Positions 39,909 to 48,453 of a DNA stretch of 64,000 nt are shown here, one piece after another; within the stretch, counting starts at the first letter, position 1; the number at the start of each line of letters is the position of its first letter. The position numbers were made by a program, and so were the translations under genes. A model generated the notes under the pieces. It was given only the letters and a program-made list of their open reading frames with translations, had not been told where the DNA came from and did not search any database. This DNA is from Sphingobium sp. TKS. GTDB lineage: Bacteria > Pseudomonadota > Alphaproteobacteria > Sphingomonadales > Sphingomonadaceae. The stretch is taken from contig NZ_CP005083.1 in NCBI RefSeq assembly GCF_001563265.1, forward strand, positions 1,615,001 through 1,679,000, read 5' to 3'.

Positions 39909-41594
39909 ATGTCCGCCTCATCGCAATATGCCTTCGTCATGAAAAACATGACCAAGAGCTTCCCCGGCGCCCAGAAACCGGTGCTGAACGGTATCAACCT
40001 GCAATTCTACCGCGGTGCCAAGATCGGCATCGTCGGCCCCAACGGCGCGGGCAAGTCGACGCTGATGAAGATCATGGGCGGCATCGACAAGGATTTCACC
40101 GGGGAAGCCTGGCCGGGCGAGAATATCACGGTCGGCTATCTGCCGCAGGAGCCGCAGCTCGACACCAGCAAGAACGTCCTTGAAAACGTCAAGGACGGCG
40201 CGCGCGAGATCGCGGACAAGATGGACCGCTTCAACGAGATCAGCATGATCATGGCCGACCCGCCGGAGGATGCCGATTTCGACGCGCTCATGGAGGAAAT
40301 GGGCACGTTGCAGGAGCAGATCGACGCGGTCGACGGCTGGACACTCGACAACCAGCTTGAAATCGCGATGGAAGCGCTGCGCTGCCCGCCGTCGGACTGG
40401 TCGGTCGAAAGCCTGTCGGGCGGTGAAAAGCGCCGCATCGCGCTGACCCGGCTGCTGATCCAGAAGCCGGACATCCTGCTGCTCGACGAACCGACCAACC
40501 ATCTTGATGCCGAGAGCGTCGAATGGCTGGAAAACCACCTCAAGGAATATGCGGGCGCGGTGCTGATGATCACCCACGACCGCTATTTCCTCGACAATGT
40601 CGTGGGTTGGATTCTCGAACTCGATCGCGGCAAATATTTTCCCTATGAGGGCAATTATTCGACCTACCTTGAAAAGAAGTCCCAGCGTCTGGAGCAGGAA
40701 TCCCGCGAGGAATCCGGCCGCCAAAAGGCGATCAAGGACGAGCTGGAGTGGATTCGCGCTGGCGTCAAAGGCCGCCAGACCAAGTCTAAGGCGCGTATCA
40801 AGAAGTTCGAGGAACTGGTCGCCGGGCAGGAGAATCGCACGCCGGGCAAGGCGCAGATCGTCATCCAGGTGCCCGAACGTCTCGGCGGCAAGGTGATCGA
40901 GTTCAAGGGCATCAGCAAAGCCTATGGCGACAAGCTGCTGTTCGAGGATCTCTCCTTCCTGTTGCCGCCGGGCGGCATCGTTGGCGTGATCGGGCCGAAC
41001 GGCGCGGGTAAATCCACGCTGTTCCGTATCATCACTGGCCAGGAGACCCCCGATTCGGGTGAGATCGACATCGGTTCGACCGTGCGTCTGGGCTATGTCG
41101 ACCAGAGCCGCGATCATCTCGACCCGACGAAAAATGTCTGGGAAGAGGTTTCGGATGGCCTCGATTATGTGAAGGTCAACGGCCACGACATGTCGACGCG
41201 CGCCTATGTCGGCGCCTTCAACTTCAAGGGGCAGGACCAGCAGAAGAATGTCGGCAAGCTGTCTGGCGGTGAGCGTAATCGCGTCCACATCGCCAAGATG
41301 CTGAAGAAGGGCGGCAACGTGCTGCTGCTCGACGAACCGACCAACGACCTCGACGTCGAAACGCTGGCGGCGCTCGAAGAGGCCATCGAGAATTTCGCCG
41401 GCTGCGCCGTGGTCATCAGCCACGACCGCTTCTTCCTCGATCGTCTGGCGACTCATATCCTGGCCTTCGAAGGCGACAGCCATGTCGAATGGTTCGAGGG
41501 CAATTTCGAAATGTATGAAGAGGACAAACGCCGCCGTCTGGGCGATGCGGCGGACCGTCCGACGCGATTGGCTTACAAGAAGCTGACGCGCTGA
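39909..41594 (+). CDS. ettA: ABC-F translation factor EttA
   Basis: EttA binds the ribosomal E site and gates translation according to energy state. The 561-residue protein has two ABC cassettes: Walker A GPNGAGKSTL twice, signatures SLSGGEKRRIALTRLL and KLSGGERNRVHIAKML, and Walker B DILLLDEPTNHLD and VLLLDEPTNDLD. The linker (KKSQRLEQESREESGRQKAI) and the EttA-type arm insert are present. Length and order match EttA rather than Uup or YheS. Confidence 0.96.
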   Translation: MSASSQYAFVMKNMTKSFPGAQKPVLNGINLQFYRGAKIGIVGPNGAGKSTLMKIMGGIDKDFTGEAWPGENITVGYLPQEPQLDTSKNVLENVKDGAREIADKMDRFNEISMIMADPPEDADFDALMEEMGTLQEQIDAVDGWTLDNQLEIAMEALRCPPSDWSVESLSGGEKRRIALTRLLIQKPDILLLDEPTNHLDAESVEWLENHLKEYAGAVLMITHDRYFLDNVVGWILELDRGKYFPYEGNYSTYLEKKSQRLEQESREESGRQKAIKDELEWIRAGVKGRQTKSKARIKKFEELVAGQENRTPGKAQIVIQVPERLGGKVIEFKGISKAYGDKLLFEDLSFLLPPGGIVGVIGPNGAGKSTLFRIITGQETPDSGEIDIGSTVRLGYVDQSRDHLDPTKNVWEEVSDGLDYVKVNGHDMSTRAYVGAFNFKGQDQQKNVGKLSGGERNRVHIAKMLKKGGNVLLLDEPTNDLDVETLAALEEAIENFAGCAVVISHDRFFLDRLATHILAFEGDSHVEWFEGNFEMYEEDKRRRLGDAADRPTRLAYKKLTR

Positions 41595-41627
41595 TTTTTC
41601 CGGTGCAGTGCGACGGCGTTAATCAGG

Positions 41628-41671
41628 TTGCAATGATTGCAATTCCGGTTTCTCATTTCGCACTTGCGAAA
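41628..41671. promoter_or_regulatory. Two palindromes downstream of ettA
   Basis: TTGCAAT-G-ATTGCAA (41628-41642) and TTTCGCA-CT-TGCGAAA (41656-41671) are both perfect. They lie just before the possible small RNA start, with a TTGCGA (41664) and CATATG (41687) pair 17 bp apart that could be its promoter. Together they look like a regulated promoter. Confidence 0.4.
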
Positions 41672-41694
41672 TAACATGTTGCACTGCATATGGA

Positions 41695-41759
41695 GGAGGC
41701 CTTTCAGGCATCCTCTCCTAAAACTTTCAGGCCGGTCCCATAGGGATCGGCCTTTTTTT
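41695..41759 (+). ncRNA. Candidate small RNA with intrinsic terminator
   Basis: After a possible promoter, the sequence contains a GCCT/AGGC hairpin, a single-stranded CATCCTCTCC stretch able to pair with purine-rich ribosome sites, a repeated CTTTCAGGC, and a strong terminator. It could equally be the 3' untranslated region of ettA. The rest of the 380-bp gap contains only the palindromes and the repeat element. Confidence 0.35.
41729..41759 (+). terminator. Intrinsic terminator downstream of ettA
   Basis: AGGCCGGTCCC (41729-41739) pairs with GGGATCGGCCT (41743-41753), with one G-T pair, around ATA, and runs into seven T residues. Confidence 0.85.
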
Positions 41760-41812
41760 CTTTGCGGAAGTGAATGGCGTGTTTTGGCCATTTGCGGACA
41801 TTTTCGAAGTTC

Positions 41813-41899
41813 GTCATCCCCGCGAAGGCGGTGATCCATCTCCTGACCTACCGCTTGATGCAACGCTGGGAGATGGATTCCCGCCTTCGCGGGAATGAC
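41813..41899. repeat. 88-bp-type palindromic repeat element, copy 2
   Basis: The same arms and centre (CCGCTTGATGC) as the element at 2273-2360, with a few changes, including GGTGATCC in the left arm. It lies between the ettA terminator and the end of the convergent carrier-protein gene. Confidence 0.8.
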
Positions 41900-41976
41900 A
41901 AAATAGGAAGCGTCCGCCTTCCACCCATTCGAGAGAATCTGCGAAAATGCAGAAGCGCGCTTTTAAATCCGGAAAT

Positions 41977-42267
41977 TCAGTTCCCGACCTTAGCCCGCGC
42001 GAAGGCTACCAGCGAACCGAAAGTCTCGAACGTATCGCCATCAATATCCTCATCTTCGATGAGAATAGCGAAACGGTCTTCCATTTCGGTGAGCAGGCCA
42101 GCGACAGCCATGGAATCGAGTTCCGGCAGCGCGCCGAACAGCGGCGTATCCGCCTCGAACGCATCGACCCGGTCCTGGGACAAGGCCAGCACATCGCGCA
42201 GCAGCGCGCGCATCATTGTTTCGATATCCATTGCCCGGTCGACCGGTTGTATATTGTCCGCCCGCAT
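41977..42267 (-). CDS. Acyl carrier protein of the exosortase-A locus
   Basis: The 96-residue helical protein has the phosphopantetheine site DSMAV at Ser52 and the usual four-helix pattern (TMMRALLRDVL, MAVAGLLTEMEDRF, DTFETFGSLVAFAR). It is encoded 28 bp after the acyltransferase gene and divergent from the acyl-CoA ligase of the XrtA locus, where dedicated carrier proteins occur. The ATG at 42267 has AGGTAGG upstream; an internal ATG at 42231 is possible. Its cargo is unknown. Confidence 0.85.
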   Translation of the reverse strand: MRADNIQPVDRAMDIETMMRALLRDVLALSQDRVDAFEADTPLFGALPELDSMAVAGLLTEMEDRFAILIEDEDIDGDTFETFGSLVAFARAKVGN

Positions 42268-42295
42268 GATGGGCGCCTACCTAATCGTTCCGCCG

Positions 42296-43303
42296 CTAAC
42301 CTACAAGCGCGGAAATGGCCGTGCGCGCGGCGGGGAGCCAGATGGAGGCGCGCCGGGGGTTGAAGAAATCGAGCCGGTAGAGCGTTTCCCGCTGCTCCAT
42401 CCAGTCGGTCTTGTAGCCATTGTCGCCGGTGCCATAGTCGATCGTCGCGACATGATCGCGGTCGATGGCATGGGCGAACATGGCATGGCTGAGCAGGCTG
42501 CCGGGTGAGGCGCCGTCGAAGGCCTGATCATGGGCCAGCTTGTGGATCAGCGCGGCGCCGTTTTCCACGGTCCAGAGTTGAGTCGCCACCGGCTGATCCT
42601 CCAGCCTTGCGAAACCCAGGCGGAGCGTGCCGGCGGCGCTTTCCCGGGCGGCAAGGGCGTGGAGGAAGGATAGGTTCGCTTCAGGCTGTTTCCAGCTTCG
42701 GTTATGGACGGCGACATAATCGCGCCACAGCGCATCGGTCAGCCGGTCCGCGATGCTGAGGGTGAAGCGGCTGGCGCGGCTTTTGCGCGTGATCAGCGTG
42801 CGCAGGCGGCCGGGTCTTTGCGCCCAATAATCCTCGAAAGTCCGGCCGTTCAGATGCAATATATGCCGTCCACCCATCGGCCGCCGGACGCTGAACCAGC
42901 CTGCGCGGCGGAAGGCGTCGAGCAGCAGGCCGGATGTCTCCGTCACCGGATAGAGGCCGATCTGGGCGCTGTCCTTCAGCAGATGCTGGGCGATGACTTC
43001 GATCAGGCGGCGGCGGACGGTCCAGTCGGTCGGGCCGAGGAAGATCGGCGTCCAGTCGAAGCTGTACCAGTTGGCAATCGCGCTCAGCCGTCCGGATTTG
43101 GGGGAGAGGAGGAATAGCCATGCCTGATGCTGCCCTTCCAACGCCTGGAAGATGCGGACATTGGTGGCGGGGAAGCAATGGGCGTGGAGCGATTCGAACC
43201 AGTCGATGCGGTCGAACAGCGATGGGGTGGAGGCGCGGTCGAGCGCAGTCCCGAGCGCTTGGCGCGCTTGTGTGACGCTGCGATATTCCCTTGCGACCAG
43301 CAA
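42296..43303 (-). CDS. GNAT/FemAB-like acyltransferase
   Basis: The 335-residue protein has the two-lobed GNAT fold of the BcsL/FemAB type found in polysaccharide loci. Recognisable parts are FPATNVRIFQALEGQ, RRPMGGRHILHLNGRTFEDY, RLRTLITRKSRA and LAHDQAFDGASPGSLLSHAM. It is expected to transfer an acyl or aminoacyl group. Its partner could be the adjacent carrier protein. The 49-bp gap to the divergent ligase gene must hold both promoters. Confidence 0.78.
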   Translation of the reverse strand: MLVAREYRSVTQARQALGTALDRASTPSLFDRIDWFESLHAHCFPATNVRIFQALEGQHQAWLFLLSPKSGRLSAIANWYSFDWTPIFLGPTDWTVRRRLIEVIAQHLLKDSAQIGLYPVTETSGLLLDAFRRAGWFSVRRPMGGRHILHLNGRTFEDYWAQRPGRLRTLITRKSRASRFTLSIADRLTDALWRDYVAVHNRSWKQPEANLSFLHALAARESAAGTLRLGFARLEDQPVATQLWTVENGAALIHKLAHDQAFDGASPGSLLSHAMFAHAIDRDHVATIDYGTGDNGYKTDWMEQRETLYRLDFFNPRRASIWLPAARTAISALVG

Positions 43304-43352
43304 ACCACTATCTCCACGGCGACAGCATGGCGTTTAGGAAAAAAGTCTGGAG

Positions 43353-44906
43353 ATGGAGTTAAGCGATCCCCCAAAGCCGGTAACCGGACCGATGACGGTC
43401 GACGGCGCGGAAGTGCGGCCGATCGATCATCTGCTGCTGCGCGGCGATCCGGCGCGGCCGGCGCTGGACGGCCGATCGGGCAAGCAGACCTATGCCGAGC
43501 TGGAAGTGACGCTGGGCAGGCTGGCGGCATGGCTGGCGGGGTTTGGGCTGGAAAAGGGCGCGCGAGTCGCGAGCTGGATCGCCAAGGGGCCGGTGGCGGC
43601 GCTGATGCCGCTCGCCGCGCCGCGGGCGGGACTGGTGCATGTGCCGGTCAATCCGCTGCTCAAGCACGCGCAGGTGGCGCATATATTGGCCGACAGCGGC
43701 GCGTCGCTGCTGATCGGAACGGCGAGTCGGCTGACGACTCTGGGGGCGGGCGACGTGCCCGTGGGGTGCCGCCTGCACCGGGAGGACGATGCGGCATGCG
43801 CGATGAGCGGCGGCGAGGCGCTGGAGCCTTCCGACGCCGGATCGGATGACTTGGCGGCGATCCTCTATACCAGCGGCTCCACCGGGCGGCCCAAGGGGGT
43901 GATGCTGGGCCATGGCAATTTGTGGCTCGGTGCCGTGGCGGTCGCGGATTATCTGAAGCTGACGGCGGAAGACCGGACACTCTGCGTGCTGCCCTTCAGC
44001 TTCGATTATGGGCAGAATCAGTTGCTTTCCACCTGGTTCGCCGGAGGCTGCGTCTATCCGCTCGATTATCTGACGCCGCGCGATGTGGTGAAGTCGGTCG
44101 ACCGGCGGGATATCACCACGCTGGCAGGCGTGCCGCCGCTCTGGGTGCAACTCGCTGAACTGGATTGGCCGGAGGAGGTGGCGGCGAAGCTCAGGCGGCT
44201 TACCAATAGCGGGGGGGCGCTGACCCGGCCTCTCGTGGCGAAATTGCGGGCCCTGTTTCCGCTGGCGGACCTCTATCCCATGTATGGGCTGACCGAGGCC
44301 TTCCGCTCGACCTATTTGCCGCCCGCGCTGGTGGACAGCCATCCCGACAGCATGGGATCGGCCATTCCCCATGCGGAGATATTGGTGGTGCGGCCCGACG
44401 GCAGCGTTGCGGGCGATGACGAGCCGGGCGAGCTGGTGCATTGCGGGCCGCTGGTGGCGCAGGGCTATTGGCGGGACGAAGCGCGTACGGCGGAGCGGTT
44501 CAAGCCGGCTCCCGCAGCGTCGCGCTATGGCGGCATGGCGGTATGGTCGGGCGATACGGTGCGGCGGGACGGCCAAGGCTTGCTTTATTTCGTTGGGCGC
44601 GACGATGCGATGATCAAGTCGGCGGGCAATCGCATCAGTCCGACCGAGATCGAGGAAGCCGCCGTCGCTGTCGAGGGTGTGGCCGAAGCGGTGGCGCTGG
44701 GCGTCAAGGATGAGCGATTGGGGCAGGCGGTGTTGTTGCTGTTGCGTAGCGCTTCGCCCGAACTAAAGGGCGAAGTTGAAGCGCGGCTCAAGGCTGAGCT
44801 GCCCAATTTCATGCAACCGCGCGAGATCGTCATGCTGTCCGAATTTCCCCGCAATCCCAATGGCAAGATCGACCGCGTGGCGCTGGCGAAGGAGTATGCC
44901 GCATGA
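43353..44906 (+). CDS. Acyl-CoA ligase (AMP-forming), exosortase A system-associated
   Basis: The 517-residue adenylate-forming enzyme has the AMP signature LYTSGSTGRPKGVML, YGLTEAFRSTYLP, the GDTVRRDGQGLLYFVGRDD core and the catalytic C-terminal Lys in NPNGKIDRVAL. The XrtA-associated subfamily always sits with a PLP decarboxylase, here the next gene, overlapping by four bases. The substrate is unknown; loading of the nearby carrier protein is likely. An internal ATG at 43392 is an alternative start. Confidence 0.9.
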   Translation: MELSDPPKPVTGPMTVDGAEVRPIDHLLLRGDPARPALDGRSGKQTYAELEVTLGRLAAWLAGFGLEKGARVASWIAKGPVAALMPLAAPRAGLVHVPVNPLLKHAQVAHILADSGASLLIGTASRLTTLGAGDVPVGCRLHREDDAACAMSGGEALEPSDAGSDDLAAILYTSGSTGRPKGVMLGHGNLWLGAVAVADYLKLTAEDRTLCVLPFSFDYGQNQLLSTWFAGGCVYPLDYLTPRDVVKSVDRRDITTLAGVPPLWVQLAELDWPEEVAAKLRRLTNSGGALTRPLVAKLRALFPLADLYPMYGLTEAFRSTYLPPALVDSHPDSMGSAIPHAEILVVRPDGSVAGDDEPGELVHCGPLVAQGYWRDEARTAERFKPAPAASRYGGMAVWSGDTVRRDGQGLLYFVGRDDAMIKSAGNRISPTEIEEAAVAVEGVAEAVALGVKDERLGQAVLLLLRSASPELKGEVEARLKAELPNFMQPREIVMLSEFPRNPNGKIDRVALAKEYAA

Positions 44907-46135
44907 AGCCGTTGGGACCGATCCCGCCCTTTTTCGAGGGCGAGGAGGGCATGTTGCTGATTGGCGGCAGCGGCGCGGCGAGCCTGGTCGATGAAGCGGG
45001 CGATACGCCGCTGTTCGTCTATGACATGGGGATCGTGGAGAGGCAGGTGCGCGCTTTTCGCGACGCCATGCCGTCTGCGTTGGCGCTCCATTATGCGGTG
45101 AAGGCGAATCCTTATGCGCCCTTGCTGGAGCGGATGGCGAAGCTGGTCGATGGCTTCGATGTGGCGTCGGGCGGGGAACTGGCGCGGGCGCTGGAAGCGG
45201 GAATGAGCGCCGCGCATATCAGCTTTGCCGGGCCGGGGAAGCGCGACGATGAATTGCTTGTCGCGATCGACAGCGGTGCGACGATCAACCTGGAATCGGA
45301 AGGCGAGGCGCGGCGGGCTATCGCGCTGGGCGAGCGGCGCGGGAAGACGCCGAAGCTGGCGGTGCGGGTGAATCCGGATTTCGACCTGAAAGGCTCCGGC
45401 ATGCGCATGGGCGGCGGCGCCAAGCCCTTTGGCGTGGATGCGGAGCGGGCGGCGGATCTGGCGCGCTGGGTGATCGGGGCAGGGGCGGACTGGCGGGGAT
45501 GGCATATCTTTGCCGGGAGTCAGGCTTTGGGTGCGGAAGCGTTGATCGAGACGCAGGCGGCGACCATCGGCCTTGCGACGCGCTTGTCCGAGGGGGTGGG
45601 CGTGACGCCGCCGCTGGTCAATCTGGGCGGGGGCTTCGGCATTCCCTATTTTCCGGGTGATGAGCGGCTGGATATTCGGCCCATCGGGGATGCGCTGGCT
45701 ATGCTGCTCGACCGGCGGGAAGATATTCTGAAGGGCAGCGAGTTCGCCATGGAACTGGGCCGCTGGCTGGTGGGTGAGGCGGGAGTCTATCTGACCCGCG
45801 TGGTCGATGTGAAGAAAAGCCAGGGTGAAACCTTCGTCGTGGTCGACGGCGGGCTGCATCACCAATTGGCGGCCAGCGGCAATTTCGGCACGGTGGTCCG
45901 GCGCAACTATCCCATCGCCGTCGCCAACCGATTTGGAGAGTCGCCTGCGGAGGAAGCCGTGACGGTTGTCGGGTGCCTTTGCACCCCGATCGACAAGCTG
46001 GGGGACAAGGTCGCGCTGCCGCCCGTGGAGGAGGGCGACCTGATCGCGATCTTCCTGGCGGGGGCCTATGGCGCCTCTGCCAGCCCTGCCGCTTTTCTTG
46101 GTCATCCAAGTCCTCAAGAGCTTCTACTTGGCTGA
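44903..46135 (+). CDS. PLP-dependent decarboxylase, exosortase A system-associated
   Basis: The 410-residue enzyme belongs to the DapDC/ornithine decarboxylase fold III group. The PLP Lys is K67 in HYAVKANPY, with FDVASGGELARAL, GKRDDELLVAIDSGA, VNLGGGFGIPYFPG and CTPIDKLGD near the second active-site Cys. It would produce an amine or D-amino acid derivative for the polysaccharide or the ligase. Overlap with the ligase gene shows translational coupling. Confidence 0.9.
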   Translation: MKPLGPIPPFFEGEEGMLLIGGSGAASLVDEAGDTPLFVYDMGIVERQVRAFRDAMPSALALHYAVKANPYAPLLERMAKLVDGFDVASGGELARALEAGMSAAHISFAGPGKRDDELLVAIDSGATINLESEGEARRAIALGERRGKTPKLAVRVNPDFDLKGSGMRMGGGAKPFGVDAERAADLARWVIGAGADWRGWHIFAGSQALGAEALIETQAATIGLATRLSEGVGVTPPLVNLGGGFGIPYFPGDERLDIRPIGDALAMLLDRREDILKGSEFAMELGRWLVGEAGVYLTRVVDVKKSQGETFVVVDGGLHHQLAASGNFGTVVRRNYPIAVANRFGESPAEEAVTVVGCLCTPIDKLGDKVALPPVEEGDLIAIFLAGAYGASASPAAFLGHPSPQELLLG

Positions 46136-46177
46136 TTTGCCAATAACTTAACTCCTAACGGTATCTTTACCCTTTGC

Positions 46178-46223
46178 GGGCAAGAAGGCGGTCAAAGCCC
46201 GTGCTTGACGGCCCGCCTTGCCC
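46178..46223 (+). promoter_or_regulatory. Long leader hairpin before polysaccharide export gene
   Basis: GGGCAAG AA GGCGG at 46178-46191 pairs with CCGCCTTGCCC at 46213-46223, leaving an AA bulge, with an inner TCAA/TTGA stem. The hairpin occupies the 135-bp gap before the export lipoprotein gene and has no T-run. The AT-rich 46136-46172 upstream may be the promoter of the downstream genes. Confidence 0.4.
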
Positions 46224-46270
46224 CCTTGGCGGCCCTTTGCGCGCGGCAAGCAAGCAAGAGGGTGAAGATC

Positions 46271-46927
46271 ATGCGTTTCGTGTCGGTTTCCAGGGCGTTG
46301 ATCGGCGCATCGCTGCCTGCTGTGGCTCTGTCGGCCATATTCCTGACAGGCTGTGCCGCGGGCGGTGGGCAGCAATTGCCGTCCGCGTCCTTCGTTTCGA
46401 CCCAGGAGGGGCCGGGCGAGGAATATGTGATCGGGCCGCTGGACGACCTCACCATCTTCGTGTGGCGCAACCCCGATCTCGGCGCGAAGGTTCAGGTGCG
46501 GCCCGACGGGCGCATCACCACGCCGCTGATTTCGGACATGTCCGCCGTCGGCAAGACGCCCAAGCAACTGGCCGATGACCTGAAGGTCGCGCTGTCCAAA
46601 TATATCGAAAATCCGCTGGTGTCGGTGATCGTCAACAATTTCTCCGGCACGTTCAGCCAGCAGGTGCGGATCGTCGGCGCGACGGAAAAGCCGGCCTCGA
46701 TCCCCTATCGCGCGAACATGACGCTGCTGGATGCGATGATCTCCGTCGGCGGCCTCAGCGAATATGCGGCGGGGAACAAGGCGCGGCTGGTGCGCTTCAA
46801 CCGCGAAACGGCCAAGCAGCAGGAATATCAGCTCCGCATCGGGGATTTGCTGAAGCGCGGGGACAGCAAGGCGAACGTCATGCTGGCGCCCGGCGACGTC
46901 ATCATCATTCCCGAAAGCATGTTCTGA
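46271..46927 (+). CDS. Polysaccharide export lipoprotein (OPX family), XrtA system
   Basis: The 218-residue precursor starts at ATG 46271 with GAGGGTGAAG upstream and has the lipobox LTGC. A polysaccharide-export (Poly_export) domain follows (YVIGPLDDLTIFVWRNPDLG, VRPDGRITTPLI), then a SLBB-type domain (RIVGATEKPASIPYRANMTL) and APGDVIIIPESMF at the end. It forms the outer-membrane-side exit for the exopolysaccharide. Confidence 0.92.
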   Translation: MRFVSVSRALIGASLPAVALSAIFLTGCAAGGGQQLPSASFVSTQEGPGEEYVIGPLDDLTIFVWRNPDLGAKVQVRPDGRITTPLISDMSAVGKTPKQLADDLKVALSKYIENPLVSVIVNNFSGTFSQQVRIVGATEKPASIPYRANMTLLDAMISVGGLSEYAAGNKARLVRFNRETAKQQEYQLRIGDLLKRGDSKANVMLAPGDVIIIPESMF

Positions 46928-46928
46928 C

Positions 46929-48440
46929 ATGGCGGCGATCGTCGACGAACTGCTGGTCGTCCTGCATGGCATCTGGACCCGGCGCTGGCTGGCGCTGGGC
47001 GTCGCCTGGGGCGTGTGCCTGCTCGGCTGGCTGGGCGTGGCGCTCATCCCCAACAGCTATGAGTCCAGGGCGCGGGTCTATGTGAACACCCAGTCGCTGC
47101 TGGAGGACAAGGTGGGCATCACCCAGGTCCAGTCGCAGCAGGATCTGGACCGCGTGCGCCAGACGCTGGCCAGCACGGCCAATCTGGAGCGAGTGGTCAG
47201 GGAAACCGACCTGAGCCAAACCGTCGACGGTCCGCGCGACATGGCGGCGAAGATCACCAAGTTGCGCGAAGGCATTACCGTGGTCGCGCAGCTCGACCCC
47301 AGCATGATCGACATCAGCGCGACATCGGCGTACTCCGGCCTGTCGGACGGGGCCAATGCGCGCATATCGCAGCAGATCGTGCAGAAGCTGGTCGACATCT
47401 TCCAGGAAACCAACCTGTCGTCCGACAAGGTCGAGACGAAGCAGAGCCTGGCCTTTCTCGACCAGCAACTTGCCGAGCGGGGCAAGCAGCTTGCCACCGC
47501 CGAACAGCGCCGCGTCGAATTCGAACAGCGCTATGCCGGGATGCTGCCGGGTGCGGGATCGATCGGCCAGCGCATGGATGCGGCGCGGTCGGAGATCAAT
47601 TCCATCGATTCGCAGCTTGTGCAGGCGCAGAGCGCGCTGGCGGCGATGAACGGGCAGTTGGCGGGTACGCCGCCGACCTTGCCGGGCATGGGCGCTTCGG
47701 GCGGGCCTTTGGCGCTGTCGCAGGCGCAGGCCGACCTTGCCTCCATGCGGGCGCGGGGCTTTACCAGCAGCCATCCGGACGTGATCGCGGCGCAGCGGCA
47801 GGTCGACCTGCTGCGCGGTCAGGGCAATGGCGGGGCGGGCAGCACCCCCAATCCGGCCTATCTCTCGATCAGGTCGATGCAGGCCGAGCGCGCCGCGACC
47901 GTGCAGGGACTTTCCGCACGGAAGGCGCAGTTGCAGGCGGATCTCAATGCCATGGCCTCGCGCCAGACGGATGAGCCGGGCCTTGCCGCAGAGCAGGAGC
48001 GGCTCGACCGCGACTATCAGGTGCTCAAGACGCAATATGACAAGATGCTTGGCGACCGCGAGGAAATCCGCCTGCGGGGCGATGTGAAGAGCGAGACGGG
48101 GTCGGTCCAGTTCCGCGTGATCAATCCGCCCAGCCTGCCCACAGCACCGGCCGCGCCCAATCGGCCGTTGTTGTTGCTGGCTGTGCTGATCGTCGGGATC
48201 GGCGCGGGCGTCGGGACGGCCTTCGCCATGGCGCAGCTCAAGGGCGGTTTCCCCAATGCGGCGCGGCTGGAGAAGGCGCTGGGCGTGCCGGTGATCGGAT
48301 CGATCAGCCAGACCGTCAGCGCGGCGCAGGTCGCGTTGGAGAAGCAGCGGCTGAAATGGTTTGCGGGGGCCAGCGGTGCATTGGCGGCATTGTGCCTGCT
48401 GCTGGTCGTCATCGAATTTATCCAGCGCGGGCTGGCCTGA
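46929..48440 (+). CDS. Polysaccharide chain-length determinant (Wzz-like), XrtA system
   Basis: The 503-residue protein has membrane segments at about residues 17-35 and 395-420, enclosing a Wzz domain (PNSYESRARVYVNTQSLLED) and long coiled coils (QQLAERGKQLATAEQRRVEF, LAAEQERLDRDYQVLKTQYD). It sets chain length and works with the tyrosine kinase encoded next. It follows the export gene with no gap. Confidence 0.92.
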   Translation: MAAIVDELLVVLHGIWTRRWLALGVAWGVCLLGWLGVALIPNSYESRARVYVNTQSLLEDKVGITQVQSQQDLDRVRQTLASTANLERVVRETDLSQTVDGPRDMAAKITKLREGITVVAQLDPSMIDISATSAYSGLSDGANARISQQIVQKLVDIFQETNLSSDKVETKQSLAFLDQQLAERGKQLATAEQRRVEFEQRYAGMLPGAGSIGQRMDAARSEINSIDSQLVQAQSALAAMNGQLAGTPPTLPGMGASGGPLALSQAQADLASMRARGFTSSHPDVIAAQRQVDLLRGQGNGGAGSTPNPAYLSIRSMQAERAATVQGLSARKAQLQADLNAMASRQTDEPGLAAEQERLDRDYQVLKTQYDKMLGDREEIRLRGDVKSETGSVQFRVINPPSLPTAPAAPNRPLLLLAVLIVGIGAGVGTAFAMAQLKGGFPNAARLEKALGVPVIGSISQTVSAAQVALEKQRLKWFAGASGALAALCLLLVVIEFIQRGLA

Positions 48441-48453
48441 AGGGGGACGGACG

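Noticed and set aside
43127..43849. 240-codon plus-strand frame overlapping acyltransferase and ligase genes
   Set aside because: It crosses a divergent promoter gap and conflicts with two clear genes.
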